Assembly: GCA_030589175.1 (NCBI GenBank)
Contig: JAUUWJ010000035.1
Coordinates: 1-7,046 of the forward strand
Length of the DNA: 7,046 nt
Origin: Actinomycetes bacterium
GTDB lineage: Bacteria > Actinomycetota > Aquicultoria > SURF-47 > JAUUWJ01
Reading direction: 5' to 3'
Shown here: one piece after another, positions 1 to 5,387 of the stretch
Layout: each line of letters starts with the position of its first letter
Numbering within the stretch: the stretch's first letter is position 1
The notes under the pieces: model-generated
Seen by the model: the letters and a program-made list of their open reading frames with translations, nothing else
What the model was told of the DNA's origin: nothing
The model's database searches: none
Position numbers and translations under genes: made by a program

Positions 1-2
1 TT

Positions 3-449
3 ATGAAGATTAAAATTAAAAGACTAGACAAAGATTTACCACTTCCCAAGTATGCTCACCAGGGAGATGCAGGTTGCGATCTTTTTAGCACAATTGATAA
101 AGAAATCAATCCTAACGAAAGAGCTCTTATTTCAACCGGAATCGCAGTATCAATTCCTCAAGGCTATGCGGCGTTTGTCCAACCAAGGAGCGGTTTAGCT
201 GTAAAGCATGGCATCTCTATTGTTAATACACCGGGCCTCATAGACAGTCACTATCGAGGAGAAATTAAAGTCATCATAATAAACACAGATCCTCAAGCAA
301 GTTTTGTACTTAAGAAAGGAGATAAAATCGCCCAAATGGTTATCCAAAAAGTTGAAAATGCAGAATTTGAAGAAGTAGAAGAGCTAGACAAAACTGAAAG
401 GGGAGCCGGCGGTTTTGGTAGCACTGGCATAAGCACAATCAAGCTCTAA
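3..449 (+). CDS. dut: dUTP diphosphatase (dUTPase), trimeric type
   Basis: Hydrolyses dUTP to dUMP and pyrophosphate in the cytoplasm, keeping uracil out of DNA and supplying dUMP for thymidylate synthesis. All five motifs of the trimeric dUTPase family are visible in order: DAGCDLFS (residues 22-29), PRSGLA (61-66), [12 protein letters not shown] (75-86, with the probable catalytic base Asp81), GDKIAQ (106-111) and the C-terminal P-loop-like [10 protein letters not shown] (133-142). The length of 148 aa is normal for the family, so the gene is complete even though its ATG lies only two bases from the window edge; its ribosome binding site and promoter are therefore not visible. The stop codon lies inside the first unit of the heptanucleotide array that separates it from the Nudix gene downstream. 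Identification is very secure. Confidence 0.97.
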   Translation: MKIKIKRLDKDLPLPKYAHQGDAGCDLFSTIDKEINPNERALISTGIAVSIPQGYAAFVQPRSGLAVKHGISIVNTPGLIDSHYRGEIKVIIINTDPQASFVLKKGDKIAQMVIQKVENAEFEEVEELDKTERGAGGFGSTGISTIKL

Positions 450-562
450 ATTCTAATATCTAAATACTAAACAAATTCTGGATTTAAATTTCTAATCTGT
501 TTAGGGTTTAATGTTTAGATTTAGGTGTTGTTTAGAGTTTCGGATTTAGTGCTTAGGATTTG
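445..562. repeat. Inverted array of degenerate 7-nt units between dut and the Nudix gene
   Basis: The left arm (445-472) is four consecutive heptamers: TCTAAAT, TCTAATA, TCTAAAT, ACTAAAC. The right arm (499-562) is made of complementary-sense units: GTTTAGG, GTTTAAT, GTTTAGA, a 10-nt irregular unit, then GTTTAGA, GTTTCGG, ATTTAGT, GCTTAGG and a partial ATTTG. The arms can pair: 460-473 with 512-524 gives 13 bp with one bulged base (466) around a 38-nt loop, and other registers are possible because the units repeat. The array starts at the dut stop codon and ends eight bases before the preferred Nudix ATG. It fills the whole intergenic space, lacks terminal repeats or a transposase, and has no spacers, so it is neither an IS nor a CRISPR. 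Its function is unknown; termination, mRNA stabilisation or a dispersed intergenic repeat are all possible. Confidence 0.75.
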
Positions 563-569
563 TTTTTAT

Positions 570-1010
570 ATGGGTATTCGAATAAGAGTTAGTGCTGTAA
601 TCATAAAAGATGGCTCAATTTTGCTGGTAAGACATGAAAAAGAAGGAAAAGCTTATTGGCTGCTACCTGGCGGTGGCGTGGAACAAGCAGAGACACTTTC
701 TCAAGCACTCAAAAGAGAGATTGTTGAAGAAGTCAGTTTGGAGGTAGATCCGTTAAAACTTCTATTTGTGTCTGAGAGCATTAGCTCCCAAGCTCGCCAT
801 ATATTACACCTAAGTTTTTTAGTCCGCGCTAATGAAGGGAAAATTAAGATGGAGAAAGATGAGAGACTTAAAGGTGCCCAATATTTTAAAGCTAATGAAC
901 TTAAAGGCTTAAAAATATATCCGGATATAAAAAACGAGTTAATCAATATTCTTCAAGATAAAGGGGAGTATAAGGGTAAGTTATACCTAGGCAATCGATT
1001 TCATGATTAG
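570..1010 (+). CDS. Nudix (MutT-like) hydrolase
   Basis: Cytoplasmic Nudix-fold pyrophosphohydrolase of about 146 aa, acting on an unknown nucleoside-diphosphate-linked substrate. The Nudix box GX5EX7REUXEEXGU is clear at residues 35-57 from this start, including R49-E50 and the metal-binding pair E53-E54; the usual Gly near its end is Ser56. The C-terminal part ends in YLGNRF, a tail seen in several Nudix subfamilies. The frame is open back to a GTG at 525, but those 15 extra codons are encoded by the heptanucleotide array, and the Nudix strand (IRVSAVII) begins right after the ATG at 570, so I chose 570. A weak AGGA lies at 555-558. The gene follows dut, which would fit a nucleotide-pool housekeeping role, but the substrate cannot be predicted. 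The family call is secure; the start is likely. Confidence 0.88.
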   Translation: MGIRIRVSAVIIKDGSILLVRHEKEGKAYWLLPGGGVEQAETLSQALKREIVEEVSLEVDPLKLLFVSESISSQARHILHLSFLVRANEGKIKMEKDERLKGAQYFKANELKGLKIYPDIKNELINILQDKGEYKGKLYLGNRFHD

Positions 1011-1014
1011 ATAG

Positions 1015-1040
1015 ACCAATTTTTGTGTGAATTAATTGGT
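1015..1040. other. Inverted repeat after the Nudix gene
   Basis: ACCAATT (1015-1021) can pair with AATTGGT (1034-1040), giving a 7-bp AT-rich stem with a 12-nt loop just after the Nudix stop codon. No T-run follows on the + strand, so it is a poor intrinsic terminator. It could be a weak terminator, an mRNA 3'-end hairpin or chance. Confidence 0.3.
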
Positions 1041-1073
1041 TGCTTGAAGGTCGTTAGCATTGTTAAAAAAACA

Positions 1074-1103
1074 GTAGAAAGTGACAGCTAAACCCGATAC
1101 AAT
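1074..1103 (+). promoter_or_regulatory. Candidate promoter for the D-Ala-D-Ala carboxypeptidase gene
   Basis: A TACAAT -10-like hexamer lies at 1098-1103, nine bases before the GTG start. No good TTGACA stands at the right distance. The same spot also reads as a partial sigma-28/WhiG-type promoter: TAGA (1075-1078), 14 nt, then CCCGATAC (1093-1100), compared with the family consensus TAAA-N14/15-GCCGATAA (nine of twelve positions). Either reading places transcription start at about 1110, making the mRNA leaderless or almost so. The position is persuasive, but the choice between sigma classes is not settled. Confidence 0.4.
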
Positions 1104-1111
1104 GTTTTCTT

Positions 1112-2239
1112 GTGATTAAAAAAAGTATATTAACAACTCTTGTTTTCATTATAATTACAAATACTTTTTTTGTTGTTCCGACACTAGCTAAGCTTGATGT
1201 TGGTGCTGAGTCGGCAATCTTGGTCGACGGAAGAACAGGAAGAGTGCTATTCTCAAAAAAACCAAATGCTCAAAAATCGATTGCCAGTGTTACAAAAGTT
1301 ATGACTGCGATTTTAGTTATTGAGAATGCTTCTCCCGAAGAAGTGGTAACGGTGGACATTTCAGCAGAAAGGACGGCAGAATCAGAGATATATCTGGAGA
1401 AGAACGAAAAGATGACTGTTGAGAATTTGCTATATGCGTTAATGTTACAATCGGCAAATGATGCAGCGGTGGCTTTGGCTAAACATATATCTCCAACAGT
1501 TCCGGACTTTGCTGAATTGATGAATGAAAAAGCAAAAAAACTGAAAATGAATGATTCAATCTTTTATAATCCTCACGGATTAGGAGATACAAATATTTCT
1601 ACAGCTTCGGATCTGGCAAAGCTAGGTAGATATGCTCTGAGAAATCCAATATTTTCCCAAATAGTAAAGACAAAAGAAATTACGATAAATGGTAAAAGGA
1701 ACCGCAAAGTGTATAATCGCAATAAGCTTTTATGGCGCTATCCGTATGCTATTGGCATAAAAACTGGGTATACAAAAGGAGCCGGATCTTGCTTGCTTTC
1801 AGCAGCGAAAAAAAGAGATATGTCTTTAATTGCAGTAACGCTAAAGGCAAAAGACCATGAAAATACTTTTACTGAAGCACAAGAGATATTTGATTGGGCT
1901 TATAAAAATTTCAGATATCACCTTATTGCCCAAAAGGGAAAAGTTGTATCTAAAGTAAATATCCCATTTAACTTTAAAAAAATGAGCTTAGGTGTTGGAA
2001 AAGATTTCGGGGTGATAAGCAGTAAAGGAAGCAACCTAAAGACTAAAATTAATTTAAGTAAGAGCATTGAATTGCCGATAAAAAAGGGTGATACATTAGG
2101 GCAGCTGAAGGTTTATGAAGGAAAAGAACTTTTAGCCGAAGAACCCTTAAAAGCGCGAAGCAGTGCAGGAGAAGTTGGTTTTTTCTCAAAGTTAACTTAT
2201 TGGATAAAGTATTTGTTTAAAAAGGTTGCTCCTGTATAA
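1112..2239 (+). CDS. dacA: Serine D-Ala-D-Ala carboxypeptidase (peptidase S11, PBP5/DacF-like)
   Basis: Removes the terminal D-Ala from peptidoglycan pentapeptides outside the cell membrane, limiting cross-linking. Residues 1-26 are a signal peptide (MIKK, hydrophobic core, probable cleavage after TLA). The three penicillin-binding motifs are in order: S59-V-T-K62 with nucleophile Ser59, S114-A-N116, and K217-T-G219. A C-terminal beta-rich PBP5_C-like region covers about 272-347, and residues 357-372 (FFSKLTYWIKYLFKKV) form an amphipathic basic helix typical of the membrane anchor. The length of 375 aa is normal. The start is GTG at 1112: it gives the full signal peptide, the ATG at 1102 is out of frame, and no Shine-Dalgarno is visible, which fits a leaderless transcript from the TACAAT just upstream. 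The symbol is by family only; dacF or dacB naming would be equally defensible. The downstream neighbour is the RsiG-like gene, 77 nt away with its own promoter-like region. Confidence 0.94.
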   Translation: MIKKSILTTLVFIIITNTFFVVPTLAKLDVGAESAILVDGRTGRVLFSKKPNAQKSIASVTKVMTAILVIENASPEEVVTVDISAERTAESEIYLEKNEKMTVENLLYALMLQSANDAAVALAKHISPTVPDFAELMNEKAKKLKMNDSIFYNPHGLGDTNISTASDLAKLGRYALRNPIFSQIVKTKEITINGKRNRKVYNRNKLLWRYPYAIGIKTGYTKGAGSCLLSAAKKRDMSLIAVTLKAKDHENTFTEAQEIFDWAYKNFRYHLIAQKGKVVSKVNIPFNFKKMSLGVGKDFGVISSKGSNLKTKINLSKSIELPIKKGDTLGQLKVYEGKELLAEEPLKARSSAGEVGFFSKLTYWIKYLFKKVAPV

Positions 2240-2258
2240 ATAGTGGTTATCGAGGAAG

Positions 2259-2295
2259 TTATCAACTGGTTTTAAACCATATAAAGTGTTACAAT
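2259..2295 (+). promoter_or_regulatory. Candidate promoter with internal dyad upstream of the RsiG-like gene
   Basis: Between the carboxypeptidase stop and the ATG at 2317 lie TTATCA (2259-2264), a 13-nt dyad TGGTTTTAAACCA (2267-2279), TATAAA (2280-2285) and TACAAT (2290-2295). TTATCA-N15-TATAAA is one promoter reading; TACAAT with a poor -35 is the other. In both readings the dyad sits between or over the core elements, where an operator would act. A direct repeat GTTATC (2246-2251 and 2258-2263) lies just upstream. AGAGGG at 2307-2312 is a suitable ribosome binding site for the next gene. This may drive the 2317-3834 gene group. Confidence 0.4.
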
Positions 2296-2316
2296 TAAAA
2301 ATATAAGAGGGACTAA

Positions 2317-2625
2317 ATGGGAGAAGAAAGAAGATCGGCCGCAAGGCTCGAAGCAGACAAAATATTATTGGATCTAGAAAATAGAAGCGACGATGACCTT
2401 AAGAAAGTGCTTGATGAGCTCTACGAAGAAGAAAAGCAGATTTCTTATCGTAGGCGTATGCTTCATGGTAAAATAGATATTGTGCGACGCGAGCTCGTTC
2501 ACAGGTTAAGTAAGAAGCATAAACAGGGCAAAAGCTTATTTAGCAATAAGGATGTTACTAAATTAACAGAAATATTATCAAAAACTTTAACAGAAGACAT
2601 AGGTAAAAATTCAGTAGACAAGTAG
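2317..2625 (+). CDS. RsiG-like (anti-sigma / 'aerial mycelium formation' family) helical protein
   Basis: Small cytoplasmic protein of 102 aa, predicted mostly helical. Residues 24-65 match the conserved core I recall from actinobacterial RsiG-type proteins: SDDDLKKVLDEL, then EEEKQISYRRR and MLHGKIDIVRREL. RsiG of Streptomyces is an anti-sigma factor for the FliA-like sigma WhiG, armed by cyclic di-GMP through E-x3-S-x2-R-x3-Q-x3-D. Here the same register reads E39, S43, R46, H50, D54, so four of five positions match and Gln is His. Only one motif copy is present, as in the homodimer-forming Rubrobacter type. A basic stretch (HRLSKKHKQGK, 62-72) and a short second helix (DVTKLTEILSKTL) follow. 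ATG at 2317 has a good upstream AGAGGG. No sigma gene is in the window, so ligand binding and partner are inference; the family match is fairly strong. Confidence 0.72.
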   Translation: MGEERRSAARLEADKILLDLENRSDDDLKKVLDELYEEEKQISYRRRMLHGKIDIVRRELVHRLSKKHKQGKSLFSNKDVTKLTEILSKTLTEDIGKNSVDK

Positions 2626-2663
2626 CAATTATAAAACCACTGTTTTTCTTCTAAGATAATAAT

Positions 2664-3134
2664 ATGCAGCAAACAATTATGTGTCCTAAGTGTGGCACGC
2701 AAAATCCAGCAAATAAAAAGATTTGCTCAACTTGCAAGAGTGAGTTAGCCAACTTGCTTGCTACAACTGCGACGTTTATAAAAGCCCCTGAAAAGCTAGG
2801 AGAGGGTCCTCAGATTGAATTAGACAACAAATTGCATGAAGGGGAAAGAGCCGTATTGTTAGTCAAGAAAGGTCCAATTTTAGGCCAACGTTTACGCTTA
2901 AAAGAAGGGGAAACCCTTATAGGACGTGACCCAAAATCGGATATCTTTTTAAACGACATAACGGTTTCCAGAAGGCATGCGAAGATAACATTAAAAAACT
3001 CTGAGGCTTTTGCAAAAGATCTGGGGAGTCTAAATGGAACTTACTTAAACAGTAATAGATTCAAGGAGAGTAAATTGAGCAACCAAGACGAACTTCAAAT
3101 CGGGAAGTTTTTGTTGGTCTACATTTGCGAATAA
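2664..3134 (+). CDS. Zinc-ribbon plus FHA-domain protein (GarA/OdhI-like architecture)
   Basis: A cytoplasmic phosphothreonine-binding adaptor of 156 aa. The N terminus is a zinc ribbon, C7-P-K-C10 and C21-S-T-C24. After a linker, the FHA domain occupies about 64-155 with its hallmark residues present: G87-R88, S102 and H105 in VSRRH, and N124-G-T126. Between the domains lies LATTATF (33-38 region), at the place where GarA/OdhI carry the ETTS phospho-threonine motif that folds back on the FHA domain; whether Thr34, Thr35 or Thr37 plays that part is inference. GarA controls 2-oxoglutarate metabolism in mycobacteria, but this protein's target is unknown. It begins 38 nt after the RsiG-like gene with only a weak ribosome binding site, and ends 7 nt before the MerR gene, so it is probably cotranscribed with it. 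A second in-frame ATG at 2679 is possible but would leave little before the zinc ribbon. Confidence 0.88.
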   Translation: MQQTIMCPKCGTQNPANKKICSTCKSELANLLATTATFIKAPEKLGEGPQIELDNKLHEGERAVLLVKKGPILGQRLRLKEGETLIGRDPKSDIFLNDITVSRRHAKITLKNSEAFAKDLGSLNGTYLNSNRFKESKLSNQDELQIGKFLLVYICE

Positions 3135-3141
3135 GGAAGAG

Positions 3142-3834
3142 ATGACAACTACAAAGCAAAAAGATTATTATACGATCGGCCAAGTTGTTAATAAGCTAAA
3201 AACTCGTTTTAATGATGTGACTATCAGCAAAATAAGGTTTTTGGAAGACGAGGGCCTTATAAAGCCGGAGCGCACTGCTAGTGGTTACAGAAAGTTTTTG
3301 ACAGGCGACTTAGAACGCCTTAAATCGATTCTTTCTCTTCAAAAAGAACAATATTTGCCACTATCAGTAATTAAAAGAAATATCAGCATTGTCAATAAGG
3401 GAATAAAAAAGAAAAAACTTAGGTTAACTAAACAACAAGACGGTTTTCGAGCTAAGGATTTGAAAAAGTACAGCTTGAGTGATGCAGCTAAAAAACACAG
3501 GCTTAGCAGAAAGCAAATTCAGGAATTGATAAATTATGCGATTATTAAAACTGATGATAATGGTGGTAAAAAAGTACTTTCAGAACTTGATCTTAAAATA
3601 CTAGATATTGTTAAATCTCTGGCCAAATTCGGCATCGAGGCTAGACACTTGAAGATGTTTGATAATATGTCTGAAAAAGAAGCGATGTTAATATTTCAAA
3701 TCGCTGCACCCTTGGTAAAGAATAAAAAACGTTTTGAAGATAAAGTCACCGATATAAGCAATAGTTTTCAAGGTCTTAGGAAGTTGCTATTAGAGCGTTC
3801 TCTACATGAAGCTCTAGACGAAAAGCCTTTATAA
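3142..3834 (+). CDS. ftsR: MerR-family transcriptional regulator, FtsR-like
   Basis: DNA-binding regulator of 230 aa. Residues 9-75 are a MerR-type winged helix (YYTIGQVVNKL, then TISKIRFLEDEGLIKPERTASGYRKF and the wing). A second helix-turn-helix-like segment lies at about 110-155 (YSLSDAAKKHRLSRKQIQELI), followed by a helical C-terminal part. This two-part layout and length match the actinobacterial FtsR/Rv1828 group, which in Corynebacterium activates ftsZ and sits next to the FHA gene garA, as here. No effector-binding cysteines of the metal-sensing MerR proteins are seen. AAGGAAG (3133-3139) overlaps the FHA stop and provides a close ribosome binding site, so translation is probably coupled. 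The usual downstream partners in actinobacteria (bifunctional nuclease, second MerR gene) are absent; the strand switches after a non-coding gap. The symbol is by homology and context, so treat it as provisional. Confidence 0.8.
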   Translation: MTTTKQKDYYTIGQVVNKLKTRFNDVTISKIRFLEDEGLIKPERTASGYRKFLTGDLERLKSILSLQKEQYLPLSVIKRNISIVNKGIKKKKLRLTKQQDGFRAKDLKKYSLSDAAKKHRLSRKQIQELINYAIIKTDDNGGKKVLSELDLKILDIVKSLAKFGIEARHLKMFDNMSEKEAMLIFQIAAPLVKNKKRFEDKVTDISNSFQGLRKLLLERSLHEALDEKPL

Positions 3835-3950
3835 ATCTTCAAAGAATTCTAAATTTCACACATAACACCTCTCATAAAACTAAAAAAGCGCTTAGAAGCT
3901 AAATTATGGCATATCTGCAGGTTAATGTAAGTATATTGGATTAAATTATG

Positions 3951-4001
3951 AGTTAAAAGTTAATAATTGAAATAGTTCGGAGTTGGGGGTTCGGGGTTCG
4001 G
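3951..4001. repeat. Degenerate 7-nt tandem tract (RGTTNRG type)
   Basis: The sequence can be parsed as AGTTAAA, AGTTAAT, AATTGAA, two extra bases, then AGTTCGG, AGTTGGG, GGTTCGG, GGTTCGG, followed by AG. The last four units are contiguous and well matched; the first three share the period but are AT-rich. The G-rich units stand out sharply from the surrounding AT-rich DNA. The unit length and the GTTTCGG unit at 537-543 suggest a relation to the array at 445-562, though here there is no inverted arm. Confidence 0.55.
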
Positions 4002-4019
4002 AGAAAAGAAGAGCTAATT

Positions 4020-4132
4020 ATGAAGCAAAAACAAATGGATGAATCAGCTATAAGTTTAAAGTAAAGGGTTTATCGAAAAAGAAATATGATGAATTAATAA
4101 CGAGAAATTTAGTTTTAATAAAAATTAACTAA
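4020..4132 (+). pseudogene. Possible decayed short ORF
   Basis: From ATG at 4020 there are 14 codons (MKQKQMDESAISLK) before TAA at 4062. If two bases at the stop are skipped, a second open stretch runs 4064-4132 with protein-like composition (KGLSKKKYDEL then ITRNLVLIKIN, then TAA). The second stretch has no start codon of its own. This could be a frameshifted remnant of a small basic protein gene, or simply chance in AT-rich DNA. I recognise no family. Confidence 0.15.
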
Positions 4133-4156
4133 AAGATGATAGCTTTATAAGTCGCG

Positions 4157-4170
4157 ATAATATATATTAT
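4157..4170. promoter_or_regulatory. Perfect 14-bp AT palindrome in the convergent gap
   Basis: ATAATATATATTAT is its own reverse complement. On the - strand it directly follows a TTGACA (4170-4175), but no -10 stands at normal spacing. It could be a protein-binding site, part of a weak bidirectional 3' end, or chance in AT-only sequence. Confidence 0.2.
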
Positions 4171-4223
4171 GTCAAGTTATATTTGTTCTTTCTCTTCTTC
4201 TTAAGCTTTCAGCAAGTATTGCG

Positions 4224-5300
4224 TTACTGGATGCTATTGAGGAAGAAATAAGGGTTTACTGCTCCTCCTCCACCTGGATGTAGTTCGAAATGAACATGGG
4301 CAGGTCCACCGGAAGCATTGCCTGTATTGCCTACATAGCCGATAACTTGTCCGGTAGAAACACGACCTGATGCGGCAAACCCTGATTGATGCATATACCA
4401 ATAAACATTTCCGTCATCACCGTTAAGGATTTGCCATAAACCGGAATTCCCCCCCTGAGTATTGCTGACATTGCCACTGATAACTGCATATGCAGGCGTA
4501 CCCCCAGAGGCCATTATGTCAGTACCTTTATGGCCTCTTCTGCCACCGCCCCTAGGAGCACCCCAGGTATTGCCAAAGCTGTAAGGCGCACCGACAGGAA
4601 ATGCATACTTCCCTCCCCCGCTGGGATTTACCGGATCAGGGGTTGTTGAAGGAGGCGTTATCTGATTCATAATAGGTGCAGGCAAAGATTTGGGCTTGCG
4701 TAATTCTTCGATTTCCTTTTCCAGTCCTACTAGCATTTTCTTGGCTTTAGCCAGCTTGTTTTGAATATATTCCCTTTTCTCCTTAAGGGTTATAACAAGA
4801 TTTTTCTGGTATTTTTGATCCACAACAAGCTTTTTTTGGGTTGATTTTACTTCTTTTCTTAGCTTTTCTACTTTTTCAATAATAACGGCATCTTGCTTAC
4901 TAATGCGTACAATAAAGTTAACGTTTACCAGCATTTCATTAAATGAACGGGCGGCAAAGATAATGTCTAGAATTGATGCGTTTCCATAGCGATACATATT
5001 GTTTATTCTATCGCCTAGAAGATTTTGGTTTTTCTTAAGCTCAATGTTGGCTTCTTTAAGCTTTTCAGTGTTTGTATAAAGCCTGTTGGTTATTTTCTTG
5101 AGCTTGTAAACTCCCTGTTCATGGGTTTCAAAAGCGTTTGAGAGATCACCTCTCATGCTTGCAATCTGATCCTTAACTTTTTTTGCTTTTTCCATGGGAG
5201 ATTCGGCTTGAGCCGGAGCAAAAACTAAGAGACACAAAAAAAGGGTTATGAAAAATACGGTGTTTTTACAGCTACGGTTGACACTTTTATAAGACAGCAT
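4224..5300 (-). CDS. Secreted coiled-coil M23 (LytM-type) peptidoglycan endopeptidase, PcsB-like
   Basis: Cell-wall hydrolase or hydrolase activator of 358 aa, exported across the membrane. From the ATG at 5300 the N terminus is a signal peptide (basic n-region, FFITLFLCLLVF core, cleavage after AQA). A long charged coiled coil follows (about 35-200) and contains MYRYGNASILDIIFAARSF, the hairpin segment typical of the PcsB coiled-coil domain. A Pro-rich linker (about 203-228) leads to the peptidase domain. Its zinc and catalytic residues are all present: HKGTD (His257, Asp261), YMH (His304) and HVH (His335, His337), so it should be active, unlike degenerate EnvC-type activators. PcsB-type proteins are usually gated by FtsEX during division; no ftsEX is in the window. 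An in-frame TTG at 5315 would add five residues; I prefer 5300 because the likely transcription start is near 5313. It is preceded by its own promoter. Confidence 0.92.
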   Translation of the reverse strand: MLSYKSVNRSCKNTVFFITLFLCLLVFAPAQAESPMEKAKKVKDQIASMRGDLSNAFETHEQGVYKLKKITNRLYTNTEKLKEANIELKKNQNLLGDRINNMYRYGNASILDIIFAARSFNEMLVNVNFIVRISKQDAVIIEKVEKLRKEVKSTQKKLVVDQKYQKNLVITLKEKREYIQNKLAKAKKMLVGLEKEIEELRKPKSLPAPIMNQITPPSTTPDPVNPSGGGKYAFPVGAPYSFGNTWGAPRGGGRRGHKGTDIMASGGTPAYAVISGNVSNTQGGNSGLWQILNGDDGNVYWYMHQSGFAASGRVSTGQVIGYVGNTGNASGGPAHVHFELHPGGGGAVNPYFFLNSIQ

Positions 5301-5319
5301 ATTTTTACTTATCAAGTGC

Positions 5320-5348
5320 TTTTTATCATGCTAAAGAGCGCTTGTCAA
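5320..5348 (-). promoter_or_regulatory. Candidate promoter for the M23 peptidase gene
   Basis: On the - strand a perfect TTGACA -35 (5343-5348) is followed after 17 nt by TAAAAA (5320-5325), a four-of-six -10 match. Start of transcription would be near 5313, giving a leader of roughly 13 nt to the ATG at 5300. This suggests the peptidase is transcribed independently of the cupin gene. Confidence 0.55.
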
Positions 5349-5387
5349 GGTAGCTAGAACAAATGAAAACTGAAAACGAAATATAAA

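Larger units (their letters stand above)
3835..4223. other. Convergent intergenic region without a convincing gene
   Basis: These 389 nt lie between the 3' ends of the FtsR-like gene (+) and the M23 peptidase gene (-). The region is strongly AT-rich except for the short G-rich repeat at 3974-4003. It contains a heptanucleotide-periodic tract (3951-4001), a short ATG frame with a possible frameshift (4020-4132), an AT palindrome (4157-4170) and a pyrimidine-rich run (4185-4203). I found no tRNA-like fold, no conserved protein and no hairpin followed by a T-run that would serve as a clear terminator for either neighbour. Confidence 0.7.

Noticed and set aside
445..562. CRISPR array or insertion sequence
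   Set aside because: The units are only 7 nt, contiguous and without unique spacers; there is no transposase, target duplication or terminal inverted repeat.
525..569. GTG start and 15-codon N-terminal extension of the Nudix gene
   Set aside because: The codons fall inside the heptanucleotide array, and the conserved Nudix fold starts directly after the ATG at 570.
2499..2702. - strand open frame of 67 codons across the RsiG-like/FHA junction
   Set aside because: It overlaps two genes with clear family features on the other strand and has no recognisable motif.
3880..3902. AAGCGCTT palindrome followed on the - strand by Ts as a terminator
   Set aside because: The palindrome has no loop and the alternative GCTT/AAGC stem is only 4 bp, too weak to call; it is also far from the M23 stop codon.
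5301..5315. TTG start for the M23 peptidase
   Set aside because: The -35/-10 elements place the transcript start at about 5313, and the ATG at 5300 already gives a normal signal peptide. It is not fully excluded.
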